This document shows positions 9,013 through 16,271 of a DNA stretch of 64,000 nucleotides, piece after piece; within the stretch, counting starts at the first letter, position 1; each line of letters starts with the position of its first letter. Origin of the DNA: Halomonas zincidurans B6 (GTDB lineage: Bacteria; Pseudomonadota; Gammaproteobacteria; Pseudomonadales; Halomonadaceae); the NCBI RefSeq assembly GCF_000731955.1, contig NZ_JNCK01000001.1, positions 1,922,001 through 1,986,000 of the forward strand, in the 5' to 3' direction. Position numbers and translations under genes: made by a program. The notes beneath the pieces are model-generated. The model was not told where the DNA came from. It was given only the letters and a program-made list of their open reading frames with translations, and searched no databases.

Positions 9013-9087
9013 TGGGGTATCGCCAAGTGGTAAGGCAGCGGCTTCTGGTGCCGCCATTCCCAGGTTCGAATCCTGGTACCCCAGCCA
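9013..9087 (+). tRNA. tRNA-Gln(CTG)
   Basis: A complete 75-nt cloverleaf. The acceptor TGGGGTA pairs with TACCCCA, the discriminator is G, and CCA is encoded. The D arm is GCC/GGC, the anticodon stem GCGGC/GCCGC holds loop TTCTGGT (anticodon CTG), and the T arm CCAGG-TTCGAAT-CCTGG is perfect. The TGGGGTATCGCCAAG opening is typical of proteobacterial tRNA-Gln. It lies 62 bp upstream of prs on the same strand. Confidence 0.97.
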
Positions 9088-9149
9088 TTTCCCTGCGCGA
9101 GTGCTCAATCCGCTCCAGAGATCCCTGAAGACTCCAAAGGTGGCTGCGC

Positions 9150-10091
9150 GTGTCTAAATTGATGGTTTTCGCCGGGAACGCCAATCCCGAACTCGCCCGC
9201 AAGGTTGCCGAGGCACTCGACAACCGGCTGGGACATGCCACGGTCGGCCAGTTCAGCGATGGCGAAATCGCGGTCGAGATCAACGAGAACGTTCGCGGCA
9301 AGGACGTCTTCATCCTGCAGTCCACTTGCGCCCCGACCAACGACAATCTGATGGAACTGATCTTCATGGTGGACGCGCTGCGCCGCGCGTCCGCTGCGCG
9401 GATCACCGCCGTGGTGCCCTACTTCGGCTATGCCCGTCAGGACCGCCGGGTACGCTCGGCCCGCGTGCCGATCTCGGCCAAGGTGGTCGCCGACGTGATG
9501 GTCAAGGCCGGCGTCGACCGGGTGATGACCATGGACCTGCACGCCGATCAGATTCAGGGTTTCTTCGACGTGCCCGTCGACAACGTCTATGGCTCGCCGA
9601 TCCTGCTCGACGACATCGAGCGCCAGAATTACGACGACCTGGTCGTCGTCTCGCCGGACGTCGGCGGCGTGGTGCGCGCGCGCGCCATCGCCAAGCAGCT
9701 CAATGCCGACCTGGCGATCATCGACAAGCGCCGTCCACAAGCCAATCACGCCCAGGTGATGCACATCATCGGCGAGATCGAGGACCGCACCTGCGTGGTG
9801 GTCGACGACATGGTCGATACCGCCGGCACGCTGTGCAAGGCTGCCGAAGCGCTCAAGGATCACGGCGCCCGTCGCGTCGTCGCCTACGCCACGCACCCGA
9901 TCCTGTCCGGTCCCGCGGTCGACAACATCAGCGGATCGGTGCTTGACGAACTCGTCGTGGCCGATACCATTCCGCTGTCCGAAACCGCGCGGCGCAGCGG
10001 CAAGATCCGCCAGCTGTCGGTTGCCGGGCTGATCGCCGAGGCGATCCGCCGAGTCAGCAACGAAGAATCCGTAAGCGCGATGTTCCACTGA
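9150..10091 (+). CDS. prs: ribose-phosphate pyrophosphokinase (PRPP synthetase)
   Basis: A 313-residue cytosolic enzyme making PRPP from ribose 5-phosphate and ATP for nucleotide, His, Trp and NAD synthesis. Motifs: the FSDGE ribose-5-phosphate region at 35-39, YFGYARQDRR at 91-100, MDLHADQIQGFF at 128-139, the flexible catalytic loop KRRPQANHAQV from 193, and the PRPP-binding loop VVVDDMVDTAGT at 216-227. The start is GTG 9150 with an AAAGGTGG ribosome site about 8 nt upstream; ATG 9162 is possible but would remove the conserved first residues. Confidence 0.96.
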   Translation: MSKLMVFAGNANPELARKVAEALDNRLGHATVGQFSDGEIAVEINENVRGKDVFILQSTCAPTNDNLMELIFMVDALRRASAARITAVVPYFGYARQDRRVRSARVPISAKVVADVMVKAGVDRVMTMDLHADQIQGFFDVPVDNVYGSPILLDDIERQNYDDLVVVSPDVGGVVRARAIAKQLNADLAIIDKRRPQANHAQVMHIIGEIEDRTCVVVDDMVDTAGTLCKAAEALKDHGARRVVAYATHPILSGPAVDNISGSVLDELVVADTIPLSETARRSGKIRQLSVAGLIAEAIRRVSNEESVSAMFH

Positions 10092-10207
10092 ACGTCGCGT
10101 TGAGGCATTTGCCTCGGATACGTGCGCCGCGAGGCGCTACCGGAAACGCCATCGTCTGGTCGCGGGCGATGGCGATTTCCTTATTTCAAACCCGCGAGGT
10201 TACATCA

Positions 10208-10867
10208 ATGTCCGATTATCAACTCACCGCCAATGTTCGTCACGACCTGGGGAAAGGTGCGAGCCGCCGCCTGCGTCGTGAGAACCAGCAGGTCGCTGCC
10301 ATCATCTATGGCGGCGAAAAGGCACCGCAGCCGATCACCATCGACAAGCCGGCCTTCTACAAGGCGATCGAGGAAGAGGCGTTCTTCTCATCGATCATCA
10401 ACATCGATGTCGATGGCGCCAAGGAACAGGTCGTCGTCCGTGACCTGCAGCGCCATCCCTTCAAGGCACTGGTCACTCACGCCGACTTCCTGCGTGTCGA
10501 CGCGACGCATGAGATGACACTCAACGTGCCGCTGCATGTGATCGGCGAAGACAGCAACCAGAGCATCAAGGAAAAGACCGGCGTGTTGCACGTACTGGCC
10601 AATGAAGTCGAAGTCAGCTGCTTGCCGAAGGACCTTCCGGAATATCTGGAAGTCGACATTGCGGAACTCGCTATCGGCGACACCCTGCACCTGTCCGATC
10701 TCAAGCTGCCGCAGGGCGTGACGCTGGTCGAGCTGTCTCACGGCGAAGAGCATGATGCCGGTGTGGCCAGCATCACCCGTCCGACAGTCGCTGCTGCCGA
10801 TGAAGAGGAAGAAGACACAGTGCAGGACGAGAGCGGCGAAGAACAGAGCAAGGACAAGTCCGAGTAA
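10208..10867 (+). CDS. rplY: 50S ribosomal protein L25/general stress protein Ctc
   Basis: A 219-residue long-form L25 (Ctc type), which binds 5S rRNA. The N-terminal L25 domain covers about residues 1-95 (RHDLGKGASRRLRRENQQVAAIIYGG). It is followed by the TL5/Ctc C-terminal beta domain and a very acidic tail (DEEEEDTVQDESGEE). ATG 10208 follows a GAGG site; the open frame upstream has no L25 similarity. The gene order prs-rplY-pth-ychF is the usual one in pseudomonads and relatives. Confidence 0.95.
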   Translation: MSDYQLTANVRHDLGKGASRRLRRENQQVAAIIYGGEKAPQPITIDKPAFYKAIEEEAFFSSIINIDVDGAKEQVVVRDLQRHPFKALVTHADFLRVDATHEMTLNVPLHVIGEDSNQSIKEKTGVLHVLANEVEVSCLPKDLPEYLEVDIAELAIGDTLHLSDLKLPQGVTLVELSHGEEHDAGVASITRPTVAAADEEEEDTVQDESGEEQSKDKSE

Positions 10868-10905
10868 TCGGCACCTGTCCGGGACGCAACCAGCAAGGCA
10901 CCTGC

Positions 10906-11490
10906 ATGAGCCACGTCAAAGCGATCATCGGCCTGGGCAATCCAGGCGCGAACTACGCCGAAACCAGGCACAATGCGGGTGCCTGGCTGGTCGAAGCCCT
11001 GGCGCGCGACAGCCACACGCCGCTGCGCATGGAGAAGAAGTTCCTCGGCGAATACGCCAAGATCCACTACGCCGGACGCGATCTGCACCTGCTCAATCCG
11101 ACCACCTTCATGAACCGCAGCGGCGCGGCTGTCGCCGCGCTTTGCCAGTTCTTCAAGCTCGCCCCCGACGAGTTGCTCGTCGCCCATGACGAGCTGGACA
11201 TCGATCCCGGCACCGCTCGCTACAAGACCGGCGGCGGTCATGGCGGCCACAACGGGCTGCGCGACACCATCAGCGCGCTGGGCAACAGCAATGCCTTCCA
11301 TCGCCTGCGCATCGGCATCGGCCACCCCGGCGACGCCAAGCAGGTCACCAACTATGTGCTGGGGCGGCCCGGCAAGGCCGAACGCCAGGCCATCGATGCC
11401 GCGCTCGACGAGTGCCTGCGCACGCTACCCGACGCCCTGGGCGGCGACTGGGCCAAGGCCATGAATCGCCTGCACAGCTTTTCCGCCTGA
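10906..11490 (+). CDS. pth: peptidyl-tRNA hydrolase
   Basis: A 194-residue enzyme that cleaves the ester bond of peptidyl-tRNAs dropped from the ribosome. The catalytic set is visible: Asn12 in GLGNPG, His22 in ETRHNAGAW, and Asp95 in VAHDELDI. The GGGHGGHNGLR segment and the FMNRSG motif are also present. The length matches the family (about 194). It lies 38 bp downstream of rplY and probably shares its transcript. Confidence 0.96.
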   Translation: MSHVKAIIGLGNPGANYAETRHNAGAWLVEALARDSHTPLRMEKKFLGEYAKIHYAGRDLHLLNPTTFMNRSGAAVAALCQFFKLAPDELLVAHDELDIDPGTARYKTGGGHGGHNGLRDTISALGNSNAFHRLRIGIGHPGDAKQVTNYVLGRPGKAERQAIDAALDECLRTLPDALGGDWAKAMNRLHSFSA

Positions 11491-11509
11491 GGCTGAAAAG
11501 CGTAGCCAT

Positions 11510-11617
11510 AAGCTTGAAGCTTTAAGCTGGAAGAAAAACCAACGGAATCAGGACGAGACGCCATACAAGGCAATGGTCCGGGTTTTGGGTTTCTTACGGC
11601 TTACAGCTTACAGCTCA
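11510..11617. repeat. imperfect inverted-repeat element between pth and ychF
   Basis: Two arms of about 30 bp (11510-11540 and 11581-11617) are near-complements. Each is built of AAGCT/TAAGC-like steps ending in an AAGAAA block. About 40 bp separate them. It is A/T-rich against a GC-rich background and has no coding potential. It looks like a dispersed intergenic palindromic element, but the copy number cannot be judged from one window. Confidence 0.5.
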
Positions 11618-11675
11618 TTTCCCGTAGAATACCCGCCATTGCGTTCACGCCTTTCTGCATCTTCAGGACCACATC

Positions 11676-12767
11676 ATGGGTTTCAATTGCGGCATCGTCG
11701 GCCTGCCCAACGTCGGCAAGTCCACGCTCTTCAATGCATTGACCAAGTCGGGTATCGACGCCGAGAATTTCCCGTTCTGCACCATCGAACCGAATACCGG
11801 CATCGTGCCGATGCCCGACCCGCGCCTCGACAAGCTGGCCGAGATCGTCAAGCCCGAGAAGGTGATTCCGACCACCATGGAGTTCGTCGATATCGCCGGG
11901 CTGGTCGCCGGCGCCTCCAAGGGCGAAGGTCTCGGCAACCAGTTCCTCGCCAATATCCGCGAGACCGAGGCGATCGCCCATGTGGTGCGCTGCTTCGACA
12001 ACGACAACGTCATCCATGTCGCCAACCAGGTCGATCCCCGCGCCGACATCGAGATCATCAACATGGAGCTCGCGCTGGCCGACCTGGATACCGTCGAGCG
12101 CGCCAGCCAGCGCCTGGCGCGCGCGGTCAAGGGCGGCGACAAGGACGCCACCGCCACCAAGGCGGTACTCGACCGCATCCAGCCACACCTCGCCGAGGGC
12201 CAGCCGCTGAGAAGCTTCGGTCTTTCCGACGAGGACAAGCGCCAGGTCAAGAGTTTCGGCTTTCTGACCCTCAAGCCGACCATGTACATCGCCAACGTCA
12301 ACGAGGACGGCTTCGAGACCAATCCCTATCTCGACGTGGTCCGCGAAATCGCCGCCGAGGAAGGCGCCGTGGTGGTGCCGGTGTGCAACCAGCTCGAAGC
12401 CGAGATCGCCGAACTCGACGCCGAGGAGCGCGGCCTGTTCCTCGACGAGATGGGCATGAGCGAGCCCGGCCTGGACCGGGTGATCCGCGCCGGCTACAGC
12501 CTGCTCGGCCTGCAGACCTATTTCACCGCCGGGGTCAAGGAAGTGCGCGCCTGGACGGTCAAGGTCGGTGCCACCGCGCCGGAGGCCGCCGGGGTGATTC
12601 ATACCGATTTCCAGAAGGGCTTCATCCGTGCCGAGGTGGTCGGCTACAAGGACTTCGTTGCGCTGGGCGGCGAAGCCGGCGCCAAGGAGGCCGGCAAGTG
12701 GCGTCTCGAGGGCAAGGAGTACGTGATCAAGGACGGCGATGTGGTGCACTTCCGCTTCAATGTCTGA
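11676..12767 (+). CDS. ychF: redox-regulated ATPase YchF (OLA1 family)
   Basis: A 363-residue P-loop NTPase of the Obg-related family that prefers ATP over GTP and associates with ribosomes. Visible: P-loop GLPNVGKST at 9-17, the switch region FCTIEPNTG, G3 DIAGLVAGAS at about 69-78, a coiled-coil insertion in the middle, and a C-terminal TGS domain (about 275-360). The start MGFNCGIVGLPNVGKS is the family N-terminus. Pairing with pth is widespread in proteobacteria. Confidence 0.96.
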   Translation: MGFNCGIVGLPNVGKSTLFNALTKSGIDAENFPFCTIEPNTGIVPMPDPRLDKLAEIVKPEKVIPTTMEFVDIAGLVAGASKGEGLGNQFLANIRETEAIAHVVRCFDNDNVIHVANQVDPRADIEIINMELALADLDTVERASQRLARAVKGGDKDATATKAVLDRIQPHLAEGQPLRSFGLSDEDKRQVKSFGFLTLKPTMYIANVNEDGFETNPYLDVVREIAAEEGAVVVPVCNQLEAEIAELDAEERGLFLDEMGMSEPGLDRVIRAGYSLLGLQTYFTAGVKEVRAWTVKVGATAPEAAGVIHTDFQKGFIRAEVVGYKDFVALGGEAGAKEAGKWRLEGKEYVIKDGDVVHFRFNV

Positions 12768-12793
12768 ACACCCGGCTGTTCGTACGGATAACG

Positions 12794-12822
12794 TTGACAC
12801 CTCAAGGTGTTATGGGTAATAT
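12794..12822 (+). promoter_or_regulatory. sigma70 promoter of tRNA-Met
   Basis: TTGACA (12794-12799), a 17-bp spacer and TAATAT (12817-12822) lie just upstream of tRNA-Met, with a C-rich stretch after the -10. The same -35, spacer length and -10 occur before the Glu/Gly tRNA array (53317-53345), which supports both calls. Confidence 0.75.
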
Positions 12823-12837
12823 TCGCCTCCGTTGAAG

Positions 12838-12914
12838 GGCTACGTAGCTCAGCTGGTTAGAGCACATCACTCATAATGATGGGGTCCCCTGTTCGAATCA
12901 GGGCGTAGCCACCA
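12838..12914 (+). tRNA. tRNA-Met(CAT), elongator
   Basis: A complete 77-nt tRNA with encoded CCA. The acceptor GGCTACG pairs with CGTAGCC. The anticodon loop CTCATAA carries CAT within the ATCA...TGAT stem, and the T loop is TTCGAAT. The first pair G-C and the overall sequence match proteobacterial elongator tRNA-Met, not initiator tRNA. The sequence is also unlike tRNA-Ile(CAT), which normally begins GGCCC. Confidence 0.95.
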
Positions 12915-12923
12915 GTTATACCA

Positions 12924-12953
12924 GACGCCTCGCCGGTTCGCCGACGAGGCGTC
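12924..12953 (+). terminator. hairpin terminator after tRNA-Met
   Basis: A 9-bp perfect stem GACGCCTCG/CGAGGCGTC with a 12-nt loop starts 9 bp after the tRNA. It is followed by TTCGTTG, a weak T tract. It separates the tRNA from the convergent murB gene. Confidence 0.65.
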
Positions 12954-12983
12954 TTCGTTGCCTCCCGCCCTGATGGACAGCGC

Positions 12984-14000
12984 TTACGGCAATGCCCTGC
13001 CCAGCAGGCGCGGCTCGCGCTCCAGCGTCACCCCGAAGCGCTCGACGACCATGTCGGCGACGCGGCGCGCCAGCGCCAGCAACTCATCGACGCTGCCCCC
13101 GCCGTGGTTGACCAGCACCAGCGCCTGGCGGTCATGGATACCGACCCGCCCCTCTCGCAGTCCCTTGAGACCGCATTGGTCGATCAGCCAGCCGGCGGCC
13201 AGCTTGACGCGCCCATCGCCGAGCGGGAAATGCGGCATCGTCGGATACTCGGCCAGCAAGGCCTGGGCGCGCTCGGCCGCGACCACCGGGTTCTTGAAGA
13301 AGCTCCCGGCATTGCCGAGCAGCGCAGGGTCGGGCAGTTTCTCGCGGCGCACCTGACTGACCGCGGCGACCACCTCGCTGGCGCTGGGCGAAGGGCTCAG
13401 CCGCGCGGCCAGATCGCCATAATCGAACCGCGGCGCCGGTCGGGTGGACAGGCGCAGCACCAGTCGGGTAATCAGCACCCGGCCGTCGAGGGCGTGCTTG
13501 AAGACACTGTCGCGATAGCCGAAGGCGCACTCGTCGCGACTCAGGACCGCCTCGCGCCCGTCGTCGAGATACATAAGGTGCACGCTCTCCAGCAGATCGG
13601 CGAGCTCGACGCCATAGGCACCGATGTTCTGGATCGGCGCCGCGCCGACGCGCCCGGGTATCAGCGCCAGGTTCTCGGTTCCCCACAGCTCGTGCGCCGC
13701 CAGCGCTTGGACCAACGCATGCCAGTTCATGCCGGCTTCGACATGCACGCGCAGCGTCTTCGCGTCGAGCGCTTCCAGCCACCAGTCGGCGAACTCGGCC
13801 TGCACTACCAGCCCCGGCAGCCAGGGACGCAGAATCAAATTGCTGCCGCCGCCCAGCACGCTGACCGGCCAGCCATTGCGGCGCGCCTCGCCAAGCACCC
13901 GCCGCGCCTCGTCGAGATCGGCGAGCGCGGCGAAACGCTCGGCGCGGCACGCCAGCCCCAGGGTATTGGCCGCACCGAGGTCGACATCGTGACGAATCAT
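12984..14000 (-). CDS. murB: UDP-N-acetylenolpyruvoylglucosamine reductase MurB
   Basis: A 338-residue FAD enzyme that reduces UDP-GlcNAc-enolpyruvate to UDP-MurNAc in peptidoglycan synthesis. FAD-binding SVLGGGSNLIL is at about 47-57, and PGRVGAAPIQNIGAYG at 115-130. Catalytic residues are Arg163 (GYRDS) and Ser233 (NAGSFFKNP). This is the long E. coli/Pseudomonas type with the extra C-terminal region. ATG 14000 overlaps the stop of the truncated phosphatase upstream, so translation is probably coupled to that short frame. Confidence 0.94.
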   Translation of the reverse strand: MIRHDVDLGAANTLGLACRAERFAALADLDEARRVLGEARRNGWPVSVLGGGSNLILRPWLPGLVVQAEFADWWLEALDAKTLRVHVEAGMNWHALVQALAAHELWGTENLALIPGRVGAAPIQNIGAYGVELADLLESVHLMYLDDGREAVLSRDECAFGYRDSVFKHALDGRVLITRLVLRLSTRPAPRFDYGDLAARLSPSPSASEVVAAVSQVRREKLPDPALLGNAGSFFKNPVVAAERAQALLAEYPTMPHFPLGDGRVKLAAGWLIDQCGLKGLREGRVGIHDRQALVLVNHGGGSVDELLALARRVADMVVERFGVTLEREPRLLGRALP

Positions 14001-14182
14001 CGCGGCGCCGCCTCGAGCGCGCGACGATCCGGGCCCTTGCCGGCATGCCAATCGCCGATCCCGCAGGAATCGACCTCGACCTGCCGGTCCAGGCCAGCGG
14101 CGGCGAGCCGCGCGCGCAGCACGCCTTCGACGGTGGATGAACGGCAGATATTGCCCAGACAGACGAACGGTACGCGGATCAT
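13997..14182 (-). pseudogene. low-molecular-weight protein tyrosine phosphatase, truncated (61 aa)
   Basis: The N-terminal 61 residues clearly match low-molecular-weight tyrosine phosphatases. They hold the P-loop CLGNICRS with nucleophile Cys8 and Arg14, then a VDSCGIGDWHAGKGPDRRA segment. Family members are about 150-160 residues; the C-terminal two-thirds, including the general-acid Asp loop, are missing. The frame stops at TGA 13997-13999, overlapping the murB ATG, with no space for the lost part, so a deletion rather than a frameshift explains it. In Pseudomonas an intact phosphatase gene sits at this place between kdsB and murB. Loss of catalysis is inferred. Confidence 0.8.
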
Positions 14183-14231
14183 GACCTGGAGCCTCGGCGA
14201 CTAGTGCGAAAGAAACGCTGCAGCCTGGCGG

Positions 14232-15041
14232 CTAGCCTGCGAAGAGGCCGCGTACGCGCTCGAGATCCTCGACGCTGTCGACGCCCGCCGGATGGGCCTG
14301 GCGAGCCAGGCCCACCTGGATGTGCCGGCCGTGATGCAGGGCGCGCAACTGCTCGAGCTGCTCCAACTGCTCCAGCGGGCTCGGCAGCCAGTCGACGTAG
14401 GCGGCCAGAAAATCGGCACGGTAGGCGTAGAGCCCGAGGTGACGCAGCCAGGCATCGGTCGCCAAGGCCTCGGGGCGTGCAGCGAATTGCTCGCGGTCCC
14501 AGGCCTCTCGATTCCAAGGAATCGGCGCCCGGGAAAAGTACAGCGCCCGACCGTGGATGTCGCGCACCACCTTGACCACATTGGGGTTGAACAGCGTCTC
14601 GATGTCGCTGATCGGCTCGGCCAGCGTGGCGATCGAAGCTTCGGCGTCGTCGCCCAGCCTGAGCGCCACCTGAGCGATGGCCGAGGGCGGCAACAGCGGC
14701 TCGTCGCCCTGCACGTTGACCACGATGGTCTCGGCGGAAAGCCCCAGCGTCTCGGCGACCTCGGCGAGCCGGTCGGTGCCCGAAGGGTGGTCGACGCGGG
14801 TCATCAGCGCCTCGCCGCCGGCGGCCTCCACCGCCCGCAGGATGCGCGCGTCGTCGGTGGCCACCACCACCCGCCCCGCGCCGCTGGCGATCGCCTGCTG
14901 CCAGACACGCACCACCATCGGCTGGCCGGCGATGTCGAGCAGCGGCTTGCCCGGCAGGCGGCTGGAACCGTAGCGGGCCGGAATCACCACCACAAAGTGC
15001 TCGGCGGCTTCGCCCACGTCCTGACTTGCGATCCGACTCAA
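14232..15041 (-). CDS. kdsB: 3-deoxy-manno-octulosonate cytidylyltransferase KdsB
   Basis: Activates Kdo to CMP-Kdo for the lipopolysaccharide inner core. The core motifs are FVVVIPARYGSSRLPGKPLLDIAG near the N-terminus, NVQGDEPL in the middle and YAYRADFL later. The start is uncertain because no ATG lies close to the conserved region. TTG 15041 is chosen since it overlaps the upstream stop as TTGA, mirroring the overlaps elsewhere in this cluster (269 aa). GTG 15017 (261 aa) is the alternative. Neighbours trm112-like, lpxK and msbA place it in an envelope-biogenesis operon. Confidence 0.9.
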   Translation of the reverse strand: MSRIASQDVGEAAEHFVVVIPARYGSSRLPGKPLLDIAGQPMVVRVWQQAIASGAGRVVVATDDARILRAVEAAGGEALMTRVDHPSGTDRLAEVAETLGLSAETIVVNVQGDEPLLPPSAIAQVALRLGDDAEASIATLAEPISDIETLFNPNVVKVVRDIHGRALYFSRAPIPWNREAWDREQFAARPEALATDAWLRHLGLYAYRADFLAAYVDWLPSPLEQLEQLEQLRALHHGRHIQVGLARQAHPAGVDSVEDLERVRGLFAG

Positions 15042-15262
15042 GACGCTGCCCCCGGTTGCGCATCGCCGGGGCCGGCGCGCTTGTGGAGCTTCTCGTCGAC
15101 ATCCATGACGCGCGCTTCTTCCTCGAGCATCACCGGGATGTCGTCGCGGATCGGGTACGCCAGGCCATCGAAGTGGCACTTGAGTTCGCCGCGCTGGCGG
15201 TCGTACTTGAGCTTGCCCTGGCAAAGCGGGCAGACCAGCATGGCCAGCAGTTCCTTATCCAT
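15038..15262 (-). CDS. Trm112 family protein (YcaR-like)
   Basis: A 74-residue small zinc-ribbon-like protein beginning MDKELLAMLVCPLCQGKLKY, with a later LKCHFDG and the conserved YPIRDDIPVMLEEEAR ending. This is the bacterial Trm112/UPF0434 (YcaR) family; in eukaryotes and archaea Trm112 activates methyltransferases, while the bacterial role is unsettled. It overlaps lpxK by 8 nt and kdsB by 4 nt, so it is translated within the same operon. One of the usual zinc cysteine pairs seems reduced to a single Cys. Confidence 0.93.
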   Translation of the reverse strand: MDKELLAMLVCPLCQGKLKYDRQRGELKCHFDGLAYPIRDDIPVMLEEEARVMDVDEKLHKRAGPGDAQPGAAS

Positions 15263-16271
15263 GAGTTACCTCGCAGGTCGCGGGTTGTAGGGTTTCGAGC
15301 CGGTCGCGCAGCCAGGCGACGAATGCCGGCTCCGGCCGGGCCTCGACATCCAGCGCCCAGCAGCGCTGATTGGCGAACCGTCGGCACTTGACGGCGTCCT
15401 TGGCGGTCATCACCACCGGACGATTGTCGGCGAAGCACAGATCGCCGGCGCTATAGCGATGATGGTCGGGCAACGGATGGGCGTCGTGCTCGACGCCCAG
15501 CGCCGCGAGCGTGGCGAAGAAACGCGGCGGATGGCCGATCCCCGCCAGCGCGTGCACACGCCCGGCGAACGGCAGCTGCTCGACCGGATAGCAGACGCCG
15601 TCGGTGAGATGCCGCCAGCGCGCCGGCGCCAGCGTCATGGCATACCCGCCGGTCGGCAAGCCCGCCACCGTCGGCGCGCCGTTGATTATTACCGCGTCGA
15701 CCGTGCGCAGACGCTCCAGCGGCTCGCGCAACGGCCCCGCCGGCAGGCAATGGCCGTTGCCGAAGCCGCGCGCGCCGTCGACCACCACCAGTTCGATATC
15801 GCGGCCCAGCGCCAGATGCTGCAGGCCGTCGTCGGCGATCACGATATCGCAACCGGCGGCGATCAGCTTGCGCGCGCCGCGCGGGCGATCGGGATCGACC
15901 ACCACCGCCAGCCCGGTCTGCTGGGCGAGCATCAACGGCTCGTCGCCGCTCTGCGCGGCATCGCTGTCGACGTTGACGTACAGCGGATAACGCGGCGCAT
16001 CGCCGCCGTAACCGCGCGAGACGATGCCCGGCTGCCAGCCCTGCTCCGCCAGCCAGCGCGCCAGCCAGGCGACCAGCGGCGACTTGCCGGTGCCGCCCAG
16101 GGTCAGGTTGCCGACCACGATCACCGGCACCGGCGAGCGCCACCGGGTCTTGCGTCCTGCCGCGTAGGCTCGCTGGCGGGCGCCGACCACCTGGCGGTAA
16201 AGCCAGGCCAGGGGTCGCAGCGTCTGCAGCCAGGCGGCGTCGCGATACCAGGCCTCGCTCAGCCGACTCAT
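15255..16271 (-). CDS. lpxK: tetraacyldisaccharide 4'-kinase LpxK
   Basis: A 338-residue membrane-associated kinase that phosphorylates the 4' position of the lipid A disaccharide. The atypical P-loop GNLTLGGTGKS is at 54-64, followed by SRGYGG at about 84-89 and DDGLQH near the middle, all typical of LpxK. The hydrophobic N-terminus (about 14-28) anchors it to the inner membrane. It overlaps msbA upstream and trm112 downstream by a few bases; LpxK and the MsbA flippase act in sequence on lipid A. Confidence 0.95.
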   Translation of the reverse strand: MSRLSEAWYRDAAWLQTLRPLAWLYRQVVGARQRAYAAGRKTRWRSPVPVIVVGNLTLGGTGKSPLVAWLARWLAEQGWQPGIVSRGYGGDAPRYPLYVNVDSDAAQSGDEPLMLAQQTGLAVVVDPDRPRGARKLIAAGCDIVIADDGLQHLALGRDIELVVVDGARGFGNGHCLPAGPLREPLERLRTVDAVIINGAPTVAGLPTGGYAMTLAPARWRHLTDGVCYPVEQLPFAGRVHALAGIGHPPRFFATLAALGVEHDAHPLPDHHRYSAGDLCFADNRPVVMTAKDAVKCRRFANQRCWALDVEARPEPAFVAWLRDRLETLQPATCEVTHG

